From the NCBI RefSeq assembly GCF_025947185.1, contig NZ_CP110001.1, positions 992,001 to 1,056,000 on the forward strand: DNA of 64,000 nt. Direction: 5' to 3'. The notes under the pieces are model-generated. The model was not told where the DNA came from. It saw nothing but the letters and a program-made list of their open reading frames with translations, and ran no database searches. How positions within the stretch are numbered: position 1 is the stretch's first letter; each line of letters opens with the position of its first letter. Of the stretch, positions 1-9,154 are shown piece by piece. The DNA is from Flavobacterium sp. N2038. Lineage in GTDB: Bacteria; Bacteroidota; Bacteroidia; Flavobacteriales; Flavobacteriaceae. The translations under genes and the position numbers were made by a program.

Positions 1-2334
1 TTATTTCTTGTTTCTAGTGTTGTCTTACTTTCGGTTTCCGGAATAATATATGCATGCGCAGATGGAGATTGGGATTATTTCGGAGCCTATAATTCAAATT
101 TTACTCCGGAAACTTTTGCAGATAAATCATATTCCCCACTTTTTTTATCCGGAGGCATTTTCTACGGAATTGGATTTGATACGCAACACAATTCACGTTT
201 TAATGAAAATATAAAATCAGACTGGTCGACTTATTTAAAAGGAAAAGTAGATACTACAACTGTTAATTATTTTTTAATTGGAAAAGAAAGTACAAGGTAT
301 TATTCTGATGATAAAGATGTTATAAGAAATAAAGAAGAGATTGCAGATCTTCATGTTTATTACAAGACAAAAAAGAATAATGCTTCGTCTTTAAAATGGG
401 GAAAGAAGATAAATCTGAAAGAAGAAAAAGTAAAAAGCTTTATTGAGTTTTTGTATTTGGCACAGAAGATTGAAACAGTTTCGATTAATAAAGATTATTG
501 GAGCTATGAGCCGGTAGTGGCGAAGACTTTTAATGATCCAAAAATGATTCAGTCAATTGAGAACGTATACAATATGACTTCAGATTCATTTTTAAAAAAC
601 AGATATTGGTTTCTGACAATGAAGGCTCGTTTTTATAGTAATAATAAACAAAAAGCGATTGAGTTTTTTAATAAAACAGAGAGTTCAGTGCCGAAAAATG
701 TTTTGTATTACAGAGCGCTTGCTTATGTTGCAGGAATCAATTATCAGCAGAAAAAATATGCCACTTCAAATTATTTGTATGCGAAGGTTTTTGATAAATG
801 TCCTGAATTACGAGTTGTGACGGCTTATAGTTTTAAGCCAAAAAACGAAACTGACTGGAATAAAGCACTGACCATGGCTAAAGATAATAAAGAAAAAGCC
901 GCACTTTGGGCTATTCACGGATATTATAAAGATGAAAAACAAGCCATTGAGAAAATTTATGAATTAGATCCAAAAAGTGAGCATTTAAATTATCTGGCGA
1001 CACGATTGGTTAATGGACTTGAGCAGTCTCTTAATAATTCATTTCAGCAAGATGGTGGAGAAGATCAGCCGAGAAAAAAACTGACCGTAGTAGAAAGCAA
1101 AGCAGAAAATCAAATTAAAGTTGATAAAAAAGCACTAGACCTAATTGCTAAAATTTCGGCTGCAGGAAATACAGACAGGCCATATCTATGGGATTTGTCT
1201 CTAGGTTATTTGCAAACTTTAAAAGAAGATTATGCCAGTGCGGATAAGAATTTTGATAAAGCGGTAAAAACGCTTCCGAAAACAGATTTAGCAGGGATGC
1301 AGCTTCGTTTGTTGCGTTTTGTAAATAACTTAAGTAAAATTGATAAACTTACAGATAAAAACGAAAAAACAATTCTGGCTGATTTGAATTGGTTGTACTA
1401 TGAGCTTCCGAAAAATTATAAAGGAGAGGAATTTCGTTATCAAAATGCTTCTTCATGGAGTAGAAGCTATTTGTCGACTCTTTATAGAGAAAAAGGAAAT
1501 GCGGTAATGGCTGAAATATTTGGAGAATCTAGATATAGTTATTGGAATGATGGAAATTCGTTTTACGATGACGAAAAAAATCTATCGGGTATAAAAACGT
1601 TTTTGTCTAAACAGGATAAAAGTGAAATCGAAAAAATTGGAGCAGGAATTTATAGTTTAAAATTAAAAGATATTAATAATTTCCAGGCAGTTCAGGCAAC
1701 ATTTAAAAATAAAATCCCTGAAGCAATTGTTTTTATGCAACAAACAGATTCTGTTCAGTATTCTAAATTTTTGGGAAATCCTTTTAACGGAAATATAAAA
1801 GATTGTCATGATTGCGATCATGCTGCATATCAGAAGAAAAAATATACACAGCTGGATTTTCTAAATACAATTAAAGCAATGCAGGATAAACTGGCTCAAA
1901 AAGAAGATGTTTATACAAATAGTTTGTTGCTTGGAAATGCTTTTTATAATATCACACATTTTGGAAATGGAAGAACATTTTATGAGATCAGCATTATAGG
2001 TTATGGTTCAAGTCCGTATTCTTTTAGAGATTCAATGAAAAAAATGATTACCAATTGTGACTTGCCAAAAATGTATTACCAAAAAGCTTTTGAAGCAGCC
2101 AGTACAAAAGAGCAAAAGGCAAAATGTATTTATTTGATATCAAAATGTGAACGAAATGAATATTATAATAATAAATATAATAATGTTAAGAATTGGTGGA
2201 CTGCTGAAGATGATAAAATAAATTTTATTGCCTGGAACGGTTTTAAAATATTAAAAAAAGAGTACGCAGATACTAAGTATTATCAGGATGTAATTGCTGA
2301 GTGTGGTTACTTTAATACTTACATTAATCGATAA
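1..2334 (+). CDS. Large lipoprotein of unknown function, 5' end outside the window
   Basis: The frame is open from base 1 to the stop at 2334, giving 777 visible residues. The first residues are a hydrophobic stretch ending in YAC followed by ADGDWDYFG, which reads as a lipoprotein signal with its lipidated cysteine, so only a few codons are probably missing. The body is rich in Lys, Asn and Tyr and has helical stretches that resemble tetratricopeptide repeats (for example around YLQTLKEDYASADKNFDKA). A CHDC motif lies near position 1803. It is 11 bases upstream of the epimerase gene and may be cotranscribed with it. I do not recognise a function; an envelope location is inferred from the signal. 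Confidence 0.8.
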   Translation, partial: LFLVSSVVLLSVSGIIYACADGDWDYFGAYNSNFTPETFADKSYSPLFLSGGIFYGIGFDTQHNSRFNENIKSDWSTYLKGKVDTTTVNYFLIGKESTRYYSDDKDVIRNKEEIADLHVYYKTKKNNASSLKWGKKINLKEEKVKSFIEFLYLAQKIETVSINKDYWSYEPVVAKTFNDPKMIQSIENVYNMTSDSFLKNRYWFLTMKARFYSNNKQKAIEFFNKTESSVPKNVLYYRALAYVAGINYQQKKYATSNYLYAKVFDKCPELRVVTAYSFKPKNETDWNKALTMAKDNKEKAALWAIHGYYKDEKQAIEKIYELDPKSEHLNYLATRLVNGLEQSLNNSFQQDGGEDQPRKKLTVVESKAENQIKVDKKALDLIAKISAAGNTDRPYLWDLSLGYLQTLKEDYASADKNFDKAVKTLPKTDLAGMQLRLLRFVNNLSKIDKLTDKNEKTILADLNWLYYELPKNYKGEEFRYQNASSWSRSYLSTLYREKGNAVMAEIFGESRYSYWNDGNSFYDDEKNLSGIKTFLSKQDKSEIEKIGAGIYSLKLKDINNFQAVQATFKNKIPEAIVFMQQTDSVQYSKFLGNPFNGNIKDCHDCDHAAYQKKKYTQLDFLNTIKAMQDKLAQKEDVYTNSLLLGNAFYNITHFGNGRTFYEISIIGYGSSPYSFRDSMKKMITNCDLPKMYYQKAFEAASTKEQKAKCIYLISKCERNEYYNNKYNNVKNWWTAEDDKINFIAWNGFKILKKEYADTKYYQDVIAECGYFNTYINR

Positions 2335-2345
2335 ATTCAGATAAA

Positions 2346-2774
2346 ATGGTTAATAAAATTGAACACATTGGGATTGCAGTAAATAACATGGCTGATGCTA
2401 ATGTTTTGTTTGAAAAATTATTAGGTGTTTCTTCTTATAAAATGGAAGAAGTAGAAAGTGAAGGGGTTTTGACTTCGTTTTTTCAAACCGGTGAAAGTAA
2501 AATAGAACTTTTAATGGCTACGAAGCCGGAAAGCCCAATTGCAAAGTTTTTAGAAAAAAAAGGAGAAGGTATTCATCATATTGCTTTTGATGTTGAAGAT
2601 ATTCACGCAGAGATTTCGCGCTTAAAAGAAGAGGGTTTTGTCTTGATTAATGAAGTTCCGAAGAAAGGTGCAGATAATAAATTGGTGGTTTTTCTGCATC
2701 CAAAAAACACAAATGGGGTTTTGGTTGAGCTTTGTCAGGAAATTAAGCAAAAAAATATCAATTTTAGTTTTTGA
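2346..2774 (+). CDS. mce: Methylmalonyl-CoA epimerase
   Basis: This 142-residue vicinal-oxygen-chelate protein interconverts (R)- and (S)-methylmalonyl-CoA in the propionyl-CoA pathway in the cytoplasm. It opens with KIEHIGIAV, carries the central GIHHIAFDV motif (His77-His78) and ends with GVLVELCQ, so the metal-ligand positions His7, His77/78 and Glu128 are all present. The length matches the usual 130-150 residues of the family. It follows the lipoprotein gene after 11 bases, with an A-rich stretch as ribosome binding site, and is followed by a tRNA gene. Other VOC enzymes share the fold, but the paired HIGIAV and HHIAFDV motifs are typical of the epimerase. Confidence 0.93.
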   Translation: MVNKIEHIGIAVNNMADANVLFEKLLGVSSYKMEEVESEGVLTSFFQTGESKIELLMATKPESPIAKFLEKKGEGIHHIAFDVEDIHAEISRLKEEGFVLINEVPKKGADNKLVVFLHPKNTNGVLVELCQEIKQKNINFSF

Positions 2775-2897
2775 ATAATCGCCTGAAAATCAATATTAAT
2801 ATTGAAATCATTGACATTGAATTGGAATAAAATGTAAATCATGTCCCAAAATATTTGGAGTGAATGAAAAATAGTAGTAATATTGCATCCTCAAACC

Positions 2898-2971
2898 GGT
2901 CCTATAGCTCAGCTGGTTAGAGCACCTGACTCATAATCAGGTGGTCCCTGGTTCGAGCCCAGGTGGGACCA
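2898..2971 (+). tRNA. tRNA with CAU anticodon, probably tRNA-Ile2 (lysidine type)
   Basis: All four arms fold. The acceptor GGTCCTA pairs with TGGGACC, the anticodon stem is CCTGA/TCAGG around loop CTCATAA (anticodon CAT), and the T arm is CCTGG-TTCGAGC-CCAGG. CAT can mean Met or lysidine-modified Ile. The C4-G69 and C5-G68 acceptor pairs and the GACTCATAATC context resemble E. coli ileX, so Ile2 is preferred over elongator Met. The 3' CCA is not encoded. Confidence 0.93.
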
Positions 2972-2972
2972 C

Positions 2973-3006
2973 AAAAAAGCTTCATATTTTTATGAAGCTT
3001 TTTTTT
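2973..3006 (+). terminator. Rho-independent terminator after the tRNA
   Basis: AAAAAAGCTTCATA, a TTTT loop and TATGAAGCTTTTTTTT form a perfect stem with a T tract two bases after the tRNA. Confidence 0.88.
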
Positions 3007-3142
3007 ATTTTTAAGTTGTATTTCTGCAAAAATCTTATACATTTGTCGAGCAAACCCTTTGCGAGAAAGGATTTTGTGCGAAATTTCCATAAGGACCCCA
3101 AGTCTAATTTAAAATTGTGCTTGCTTAGGCAGGTTTAAAGTT

Positions 3143-3391
3143 ATGAAGATAATTAAAGCTATTTTTCCCGTACTTTTTTTAACTATAATAAGTGTTTCCA
3201 GTGTTTTTGCAGGTACCACTCCACCAGCACAGATGCCTCCGCCGGCAAGAAGGGGAGTGCAGCCACAAGGGGGTCAGCCACTTCCGGGTATGCCAATTGA
3301 TCAGAATTTAATATTTTTAGTGGTGGGAGGGATTCTGTTAGGTGCTGTTTATATATATAAAGATGAAATCAAAAAAAAGCTTCAATTTTAA
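3143..3391 (+). CDS. Small secreted or membrane-anchored proline-rich protein
   Basis: This 82-residue protein has three visible parts. A signal peptide (MKIIKAIFPVLFL to SVFAG) is followed by a Pro/Gly/Gln-rich linker of about 28 residues, then a hydrophobic segment (LIFLVVGGILLGAVYIY) with a basic tail KDEIKKKLQF. If the signal is cleaved, the protein would sit in the inner membrane by its C-terminal helix with a short periplasmic arm. Its stop codon lies inside the hairpin of a terminator, so it is probably monocistronic. I do not recognise a function. Length, start and terminator make it a credible real gene. Confidence 0.75.
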   Translation: MKIIKAIFPVLFLTIISVSSVFAGTTPPAQMPPPARRGVQPQGGQPLPGMPIDQNLIFLVVGGILLGAVYIYKDEIKKKLQF

Positions 3392-3406
3392 TTGAAGCTT
3401 TTTTTT
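3373..3406 (+). terminator. Terminator overlapping the stop of the small membrane protein gene
   Basis: AAAAAAGCTTCAATT and AATTGAAGCTTTTTT form a 15-base stem with a two-base loop and T run. The mirrored A tract upstream could also stop ribE transcription from the other strand. Confidence 0.85.
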
Positions 3407-3423
3407 GTAATTGCATTTTGAGT

Positions 3424-4014
3424 TTATTTATTAATAGAATATAATCTCGAAATGTATTTGCCTACAACATCAAATTCTAAATTTATTTTGGTTCCAACTG
3501 CAAAGTTTTTAAAGTTGGTGTTCTCAAATGTATAAGGGATAATTGAAACACTAAATTCATTTGTTTTAGAATTTACAACTGTTAAGCTTACACCATTTAC
3601 TGTAATTGAGCCTTTTTCGATTGTTATATTGTTTAGGTTGCTGTCGTACTCAAAAGTATAATTCCAGCTTCCGTTTGCTTCTTCAATTTTAATGCAGGTT
3701 CCGGTTTGATCCACATGGCCTTGTACAATATGTCCGTCAAGACGGTCTCCAAGTTTCATTCCTCTTTCCAGGTTTACAATATCGCCCTCTTTCCACTCGC
3801 CTATGTTGGTCTTTAAAATCGTTTCGTCTATTGCGGTAACGGTGTAAAAAGTGTCTTTAATAGCCACAACTGTAAGGCATATTCCATTATGTGAAACGCT
3901 TTGGTCTATTTTTAATTCGTTAGTGATTGATGAGTCAACTGTTATGTGAAGATTGTTTTGATCTTTTTGGATTTCATGAATCCTTCCAAGTGTTTCTATA
4001 ATTCCTGTAAACAT
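3424..4014 (-). CDS. ribE: Riboflavin synthase, alpha subunit
   Basis: This enzyme dismutates two 6,7-dimethyl-8-ribityllumazine molecules to riboflavin. The 196 residues begin with the diagnostic MFTGIIETLG and hold two lumazine-binding repeats, each with an ICLTVV/VSLTVV core (SHNGICLTVV in the first, ITVNGVSLTVV in the second) and the GHIVQGHVDQTG linker motif. The length is normal for the family. It is divergent from pdxA, with 57 bases between the start codons, and each side has a Bacteroidota -7 element. No FMN riboswitch is possible in so short a leader. Its 3' end faces a likely bidirectional terminator. Confidence 0.96.
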   Translation of the reverse strand: MFTGIIETLGRIHEIQKDQNNLHITVDSSITNELKIDQSVSHNGICLTVVAIKDTFYTVTAIDETILKTNIGEWKEGDIVNLERGMKLGDRLDGHIVQGHVDQTGTCIKIEEANGSWNYTFEYDSNLNNITIEKGSITVNGVSLTVVNSKTNEFSVSIIPYTFENTNFKNFAVGTKINLEFDVVGKYISRLYSINK

Positions 4015-4030
4015 TGTAGTTTTATTTTAC

Positions 4031-4038
4031 TAAATTTG
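4031..4038 (+). promoter_or_regulatory. -7 promoter element for pdxA
   Basis: TAAATTTG matches the Bacteroidota -7 consensus TAnnTTTG, 34 bases before the pdxA start. A TTG at 4014 is closer than the usual 17-23 bases, so the -33 element is not certain. Confidence 0.55.
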
Positions 4039-4043
4039 CACAT

Positions 4044-4051
4044 CAAAATTA
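4044..4051 (-). promoter_or_regulatory. -7 promoter element for ribE
   Basis: Reading the minus strand, TAATTTTG fits TAnnTTTG and lies 30 bases before the ribE start. The two divergent -7 elements are only five bases apart, so the promoters must overlap. Confidence 0.5.
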
Positions 4052-4071
4052 GTAATAAATAAGCTGAGCTC

Positions 4072-5121
4072 ATGAATAAAAAAGCAGAAAATATAATTGT
4101 TGGAATTTCAGTAGGGGATTTAAACGGTATTGGAAGCGAGGTTATATTGAAAACATTTGAGGATTCAAGAATGTTAGAAATGTGTACGCCGGTTATTTTT
4201 GCAAATGCTAAGATACTTTCATTTGTTAAAAAAAGTTTTACTTCGACTGTTCAGTTTCATGGAGTTGACAAGTTAGATCAGGTTCTTCCGGGAAAAGTTA
4301 ATGTTTTGAACTTATGGAAAGAAGGTATTGATATTAATTTTGGTAAGAATGATGAGAAAATTGGAGAATACGCTATTAAGTCATTCGTTGCGGCAACCAA
4401 AGCTTTGAAAGAAGGTTTGATAGATGTTCTGGTTACGGCTCCAATAAATAAATACAATATTCAGTCAGAAGAATTTAAATTTCCGGGACACACCGATTAT
4501 CTTGATCAGGAATTAGAAGGGAATGCCCTGATGATGATGGTGCAGGATAATTTGAGAGTAGGTTTGTTGACAGATCATGTACCTTTAAATGAAGTTTCTT
4601 CTCATTTGACAGAAGAATTAATTGCAAGAAAAATTGAAACAATAAGAAAATCATTGATTCAGGACTTTAGTATTGTAAAACCAAAAATTGCTGTATTGGG
4701 GTTAAATCCACATAGTGGAGATGGTGGTGTAATAGGAAAAGAAGAAGATTTGATTTTAAAGCCGGCATTAAAAAAAATATTTGATGCAGGAACGATGGTT
4801 TTTGGTCCATTTTCTGCAGATGGCTTTTTTGGAAGTAGTCAGTATGAAAAATATGATGCTATTGTGGCAACGTATCACGATCAGGGATTGATTCCTTTTA
4901 AAACATTGTCTTTTGGTAAAGGAGTCAATTATACTGCAGGTTTAGATCGAGTAAGAACCTCGCCGGACCATGGTACAGCTTATGATATTGCTGGAAAAGA
5001 TATGGCAGATTTCAATTCGTTTAAAGAAGCAGTGTATCTCGCGATTGATATTTTTCGTTCGCGTAATCAGTATGAGGAGATTAGCCAAAAACCTCTTAAA
5101 ATAAAAGAAAAACAGTTATAA
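4072..5121 (+). CDS. pdxA: 4-hydroxythreonine-4-phosphate dehydrogenase
   Basis: PdxA oxidises 4-phosphohydroxy-threonine with NAD in pyridoxal phosphate synthesis. The 349 residues contain the family landmarks in order: VGDLNGIGSEV near the N-terminus, VTAPINK, FPGHTDYL, LLTDHVPL, LGLNPHSGDGG, TYHDQGLIPFK, and RTSPDHGTAYDIAGK. The three histidines in TDH, YHDQG and SPDHG are the metal ligands. The start ATG has an appropriate promoter upstream. It is followed 48 bases later by a -7 element that drives the DUF177-rpmF genes, so the two units are separate although close. Confidence 0.96.
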   Translation: MNKKAENIIVGISVGDLNGIGSEVILKTFEDSRMLEMCTPVIFANAKILSFVKKSFTSTVQFHGVDKLDQVLPGKVNVLNLWKEGIDINFGKNDEKIGEYAIKSFVAATKALKEGLIDVLVTAPINKYNIQSEEFKFPGHTDYLDQELEGNALMMMVQDNLRVGLLTDHVPLNEVSSHLTEELIARKIETIRKSLIQDFSIVKPKIAVLGLNPHSGDGGVIGKEEDLILKPALKKIFDAGTMVFGPFSADGFFGSSQYEKYDAIVATYHDQGLIPFKTLSFGKGVNYTAGLDRVRTSPDHGTAYDIAGKDMADFNSFKEAVYLAIDIFRSRNQYEEISQKPLKIKEKQL

Positions 5122-5164
5122 ACAAAAAAAGGTGAATAAGATTATTAGATTTGTAATAATTTTA

Positions 5165-5172
5165 TATCTTTG
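5165..5172 (+). promoter_or_regulatory. -7 promoter element for the DUF177-rpmF unit
   Basis: TATCTTTG matches TAnnTTTG exactly. It contains the TTG at 5170 that could be read as an early start codon, so that start is excluded and translation must begin downstream. Confidence 0.6.
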
Positions 5173-5226
5173 CACCCCAATTCAGATGTCTGTTTACAGA
5201 TGAGGATTGTTCAAATTGATGTTGAA

Positions 5227-5769
5227 ATGAGCAAAACAAAAGAATTTTTAATTCCTTTCGTAGGATTAAAACTAGGAAAACACCATTTTGAGTATCAGGT
5301 AAATAACAAGTTCTTTGAGAACTTTGAGTATAACGAATTTCAAAGTTCGGATATCAAAGTAAGTTTGGTTTTAGATAAGAAAAGCACCATGCTTGAGTTA
5401 GATTTTAAACATAAAGGGACGGTTAATGTGCCTTGTGATCTGACAAGCGAAGATTTTGATTTGCCTCTAAAAGGTAAAATGAAATTGATTGTTCGTTTTG
5501 GAGATGAGTTTAATAATGATAACGAAGAGTTGTTGATTTTACCACATGGAGAGTTTGAAATAGATGTAGCACAATACATTTATGAAATGATTGCTCTCTC
5601 GGTACCTCTAAAACGAGTTCATCCAGGAGTTAAAGACGGAAGTTTACAGACAGAAGCTTTAAATAAACTGAATGAATTAAGAGTCAAAGAAGAAAAAGTT
5701 GAGAATAAACAAGAAGAAGATATTGACCCGCGTTGGGAAAAATTAAAGAAACTATTAACGGATAAATAA
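5227..5769 (+). CDS. DUF177 (YceD-like) protein
   Basis: This 180-residue protein belongs to the YceD/DUF177 family, which in most bacteria sits directly before rpmF and, in plants and bacteria, is linked to 23S rRNA accumulation. The pattern FEYNEF, then LDFKHKGTVNVPCDLTSEDF and LVRFGDE is typical; the C(D)LTSEDFDLPL segment is the conserved core. The C-terminus is acidic/basic (KEEKVENKQEEDIDPRWEKLKKLL). The ATG at 5227 (MSKTKEF) is chosen because longer options begin inside or next to the promoter. rpmF starts nine bases after the stop. Confidence 0.85.
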   Translation: MSKTKEFLIPFVGLKLGKHHFEYQVNNKFFENFEYNEFQSSDIKVSLVLDKKSTMLELDFKHKGTVNVPCDLTSEDFDLPLKGKMKLIVRFGDEFNNDNEELLILPHGEFEIDVAQYIYEMIALSVPLKRVHPGVKDGSLQTEALNKLNELRVKEEKVENKQEEDIDPRWEKLKKLLTDK

Positions 5770-5778
5770 TATAGTAAA

Positions 5779-5973
5779 ATGGCACATCCTAAGAGAAAAA
5801 CCTCGAAAACAAGAAGAGATAAAAGAAGAACACATTATAAAGCTACTGTAGCTCAAATCGCTACATGTCCAATTACTGGAGAAGCACATTTATACCACAG
5901 AGCTTACTGGCATGAAGGTAAAATGTATTACAGAGGGCAAGTTGTTATCGATAAATCTGAAGCGGTTGCTTAA
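5779..5973 (+). CDS. rpmF: 50S ribosomal protein L32
   Basis: This 64-residue basic protein starts [17 protein letters not shown], the classic L32 N-terminus, and continues with [15 protein letters not shown]. Only one cysteine remains of the zinc-type CxxC found in some L32 proteins, so it is the non-zinc form. It is the second gene of the DUF177-rpmF-fabH-accB-accC cluster and is followed by a strong terminator at 5997, which suggests that most transcripts end before fabH. Confidence 0.97.
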
Positions 5974-5996
5974 TACGTTTTTGTAAATTATACTGG

Positions 5997-6023
5997 AACT
6001 CTCACATAGTGAGAGTTTTTTTT
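5997..6023 (+). terminator. Terminator after rpmF
   Basis: AACTCTCAC, loop ATA and GTGAGAGTT form a perfect nine-pair stem followed by a T run. Confidence 0.9.
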
Positions 6024-6145
6024 GTTGGTTATAATTTTCTTTTTTTAAGAAATTATCTACAGATTAATTTCTTTTTTTTTTGTAATTTTCAGGTCTTTTA
6101 AAAATTTTTCAAATAGCAGTATTTGGAAGGAAATAATAGAATATA

Positions 6146-7144
6146 ATGAATACAATCACAGCCGCAATTACCGCTGTTGGAGCTTATGTTCCAGACTTTG
6201 TGCTTTCTAACAAAGTATTGGAAACCATGGTAGATACCAATGACGAATGGATTACCACTCGTACCGGAATTAAAGAGAGAAGAATTCTTAAAGATGCTGA
6301 TAAAGGAACTTCGTTTCTTGCTATAAAAGCAGCACAGAATTTAATTGAAAAAGCAAATATTGATCCTTTAGAGATTGATATGATTATAATGGCAACAGCT
6401 ACAGCAGATATGCCGGTAGCCTCTACAGGAGTTTATGTTGCAACAGAAATTGGGGCTACCAATGCATTTGCATACGATTTGCAGGCAGCGTGCTCAAGTT
6501 TTTTATACGGAATGTCAACTGCTGCAGCTTATATTCAGTCAGGACGTTACAAAAAAGTATTATTAATTGGTGCCGATAAAATGTCATCAATTGTGGATTA
6601 CACAGACAGATCTACTTGTATTATTTTTGGAGATGGAGCAGGTGCTGTTCTATTCGAACCAAATCATGAAGGTTTAGGTTTGCAGGATGAATACTTAAGA
6701 AGTGATGGTGTAGGACGCGATTTTCTTAAAATTTCTGCCGGAGGTTCTCTAATCCCAACTACAGAAGAGACAGTTAAAAACAGGCAGCACAATATTATTC
6801 AGGACGGGAAAACCGTTTTTAAATATGCTGTAACTAATATGGCCGATGCAAGCGAATTGATTTTGCAAAGAAACAATTTGTCAAATCAGGATGTTAACTG
6901 GTTAGTGCCACATCAGGCTAACAAGCGTATTATTGATGCTACGGCAGGAAGAATGAATCTTGAAGATTCAAAAGTATTAATGAATATCGAAAGATATGGT
7001 AATACAACTTCAGCAACATTGCCATTAGTATTGGCTGACTTTGAGCAAAAGCTTAAAAAAGGAGATAATATTATTTTTGCCGCTTTTGGTGGTGGATTCA
7101 CTTGGGGATCTATTTACTTAAAATGGGCTTACGATACAAAATAA
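6146..7144 (+). CDS. fabH: 3-oxoacyl-ACP synthase III
   Basis: FabH condenses an acyl-CoA primer with malonyl-ACP and begins fatty acid synthesis; in this phylum branched primers are expected, but the substrate is not visible from sequence. The 332 residues include TNDEWITTRTGIKERR, the catalytic cysteine at 116 in LQAACSSFLYG, the catalytic His in VPHQANKRI and the C-terminal GGGFTWGS. It lies 172 bases after rpmF, with a terminator between them, and 23 bases before accB. A 119-base AT-rich gap upstream gives no clear -7 match. Confidence 0.97.
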   Translation: MNTITAAITAVGAYVPDFVLSNKVLETMVDTNDEWITTRTGIKERRILKDADKGTSFLAIKAAQNLIEKANIDPLEIDMIIMATATADMPVASTGVYVATEIGATNAFAYDLQAACSSFLYGMSTAAAYIQSGRYKKVLLIGADKMSSIVDYTDRSTCIIFGDGAGAVLFEPNHEGLGLQDEYLRSDGVGRDFLKISAGGSLIPTTEETVKNRQHNIIQDGKTVFKYAVTNMADASELILQRNNLSNQDVNWLVPHQANKRIIDATAGRMNLEDSKVLMNIERYGNTTSATLPLVLADFEQKLKKGDNIIFAAFGGGFTWGSIYLKWAYDTK

Positions 7145-7167
7145 ATCAAAACTAAAAACGAATCATT

Positions 7168-7653
7168 ATGGATTTAAAAGAAATTCAAAACCTAATCAAA
7201 TTTGTAGCAAATTCGGGAGTTGCAGAAGTAAAGTTAGAAATGGATGATGTAAAAATCACGATCAGAACAACTTTAGAAACAAATGTAACTGAGGCTACTT
7301 ATGTACAGCAATTGCCAGCTCAGGCTGCATTACCGCAAACTACTGCTCCTCAACAAACTGCTCCGGTTGTTGTAAATGTAGCACCAGAGGCTCCAGCTGC
7401 TAACGATTCTAAATTCATAACTATAAAATCTCCAATTATTGGAACATTCTATAGAAAACCATCTCCGGATAAACCAGTTTTTACTGAGGTAGGAAGTACT
7501 ATTGCAAAAGGAGATGTTCTTTGTGTAATTGAAGCAATGAAATTATTCAACGAAATTGAATCAGAAGTTTCAGGTAAAATTGTAAAAATTCTTGTTGACG
7601 ATATGTCTCCGGTAGAATTTGATCAACCATTATTCTTAGTAGATCCATCATAA
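7168..7653 (+). CDS. accB: Biotin carboxyl carrier protein of acetyl-CoA carboxylase
   Basis: This 161-residue BCCP shuttles carboxyl groups in malonyl-CoA formation. An N-terminal helical part is followed by an Ala/Pro/Gln-rich linker (about 45-80) and the biotinyl domain, with the biotin acceptor Lys125 in the [13 protein letters not shown] motif. [14 protein letters not shown] is the usual thumb region before it. It is 23 bases from fabH and 107 bases from accC; that second gap carries an unusual short-period repeat described separately. Confidence 0.97.
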   Translation: MDLKEIQNLIKFVANSGVAEVKLEMDDVKITIRTTLETNVTEATYVQQLPAQAALPQTTAPQQTAPVVVNVAPEAPAANDSKFITIKSPIIGTFYRKPSPDKPVFTEVGSTIAKGDVLCVIEAMKLFNEIESEVSGKIVKILVDDMSPVEFDQPLFLVDPS

Positions 7654-7658
7654 AAATT

Positions 7659-7750
7659 TAGATTTTAGATTTTAGATTTTAGAACGATTTGCAAGAAAGT
7701 TTTGTTAATCATCTAAAATTATCTAATTATCAAATTGTCTAATTATCTAA
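7659..7750 (+). repeat. Heptamer and octamer repeat arms in the accC leader
   Basis: The left arm repeats TTTAGAT with a seven-base period (7659-7683). The right arm has four octamers, TTATCTAA, TTATCAAA, TTGTCTAA and TTATCTAA, at exactly 7719-7750. The TTAGAT and ATCTAA cores are complementary, so the arms can fold back on each other ten bases before the accC start codon. Confidence 0.75.
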
Positions 7751-7760
7751 TTAAAATAAG

Positions 7761-9107
7761 ATGTTTAAAAAAATATTAATTGCAAATAGAGGAGAAATTG
7801 CACTTCGTGTAATTCGTACATGCAAGGAAATGGGAATTAAAACTGTAGCAGTTTACTCTACAGCCGATGCAGAAAGCCTTCATGTTAAGTTTGCTGATGA
7901 AGCGGTTTGTATTGGTCCCCCTCCAAGTAACTTATCGTATTTAAAAATGTCAAATATTATTGCTGCTGCAGAAATTACAAATGCAGATGCAATACACCCA
8001 GGATACGGATTTCTTTCTGAGAATGCTAAATTCTCTAAAATTTGTCAGGAACACGGTATCAAATTTATTGGTGCTGCTCCTGAAATGATCGACAGAATGG
8101 GAGATAAAGCTTCTGCTAAAGCTACAATGAAAGCAGCAGGAGTTCCTTGTGTACCAGGTTCAGACGGATTATTAGAATCTTATGAGCATGCACAAAAAGT
8201 AGCTAAAGAAATTGGTTATCCAGTTATGATGAAAGCTACTGCTGGTGGTGGTGGAAAAGGAATGCGTGCGATCTGGAAAGAAGATGAGCTTTTAAAAGCT
8301 TGGGAAAGTGCACGTCAGGAAGCTGCTGCAGCTTTTGGTAATGACGGAATGTACATGGAGAAACTTATCGAAGAACCACGTCATATCGAAATTCAGGTTG
8401 TTGGAGATTCTTACGGTAAAGCATGTCACCTTTCTGAAAGAGATTGTTCTGTTCAGCGTCGTCACCAAAAACTTACTGAAGAAACACCTTCGCCTTTCAT
8501 GACAGATGAACTTCGTGCAAAAATGGGAGAGGCTGCTGTAAAAGCTGCTGAATTCATTAAATATGAAGGAGCCGGAACTGTAGAGTTTTTGGTTGATAAA
8601 CACAGAAACTTCTACTTCATGGAAATGAATACTCGTATTCAGGTAGAGCACCCAATTACAGAACAAGTTATTGATTATGATTTGATCCGTGAGCAAATTA
8701 TGGTAGCAGCCGGAATTCCAATTTCAGGAAAAAACTATTTACCACAATTACACGCTATCGAATGTCGTATTAATGCCGAAGATCCATATAACGATTTTCG
8801 TCCTTCACCAGGAAAAATTACTACACTTCATATGCCAGGAGGACATGGAGTTCGTTTAGATACTCACGTTTATTCAGGTTATAGTATTCCGCCAAATTAC
8901 GATTCAATGATTGCTAAGTTAATTACAACAGCACAATCACGTGAAGAAGCTATTAGCAAAATGCGCAGAGCTTTGGATGAATTTGTTATTGAAGGTATAA
9001 AAACTACAATCCCTTTTCACAGACAATTAATGGATGATCCAAGATATATTGCAGGAGATTATACTACTGCATTTATGGATACATTTAAAATGAATAGTCC
9101 AGAATAA
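7761..9107 (+). CDS. accC: Biotin carboxylase subunit of acetyl-CoA carboxylase
   Basis: AccC carboxylates the biotin on AccB using ATP and bicarbonate. The 448 residues have the expected order: [17 protein letters not shown] at the N-terminus, [11 protein letters not shown], the glycine-rich ATP loop [19 protein letters not shown], and [14 protein letters not shown], which holds the catalytic and metal residues. The length is normal for a single-function biotin carboxylase. It is the last gene of the fatty-acid cluster, and a terminator follows five bases after its stop. The leader contains tandem octamers that could influence its expression. Confidence 0.97.
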   Translation: MFKKILIANRGEIALRVIRTCKEMGIKTVAVYSTADAESLHVKFADEAVCIGPPPSNLSYLKMSNIIAAAEITNADAIHPGYGFLSENAKFSKICQEHGIKFIGAAPEMIDRMGDKASAKATMKAAGVPCVPGSDGLLESYEHAQKVAKEIGYPVMMKATAGGGGKGMRAIWKEDELLKAWESARQEAAAAFGNDGMYMEKLIEEPRHIEIQVVGDSYGKACHLSERDCSVQRRHQKLTEETPSPFMTDELRAKMGEAAVKAAEFIKYEGAGTVEFLVDKHRNFYFMEMNTRIQVEHPITEQVIDYDLIREQIMVAAGIPISGKNYLPQLHAIECRINAEDPYNDFRPSPGKITTLHMPGGHGVRLDTHVYSGYSIPPNYDSMIAKLITTAQSREEAISKMRRALDEFVIEGIKTTIPFHRQLMDDPRYIAGDYTTAFMDTFKMNSPE

Positions 9108-9111
9108 ATTT

Positions 9112-9137
9112 AAGACCGTCAATTGACGGTCTTTTTT
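9112..9137 (+). terminator. Terminator after accC
   Basis: AAGACCGTCAATTGACGGTCTT is a perfect palindrome followed by a T run. Confidence 0.9.
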
Positions 9138-9154
9138 ATTTAATACAATTTTTG

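Noticed and set aside
5170..5226. TTG start for the DUF177 gene
   Set aside because: The codon lies inside the TATCTTTG promoter element; ATG at 5227 is preferred.
8292..8696. Minus-strand frame inside accC
   Set aside because: It lies opposite a highly conserved biotin carboxylase sequence and has no protein signature.
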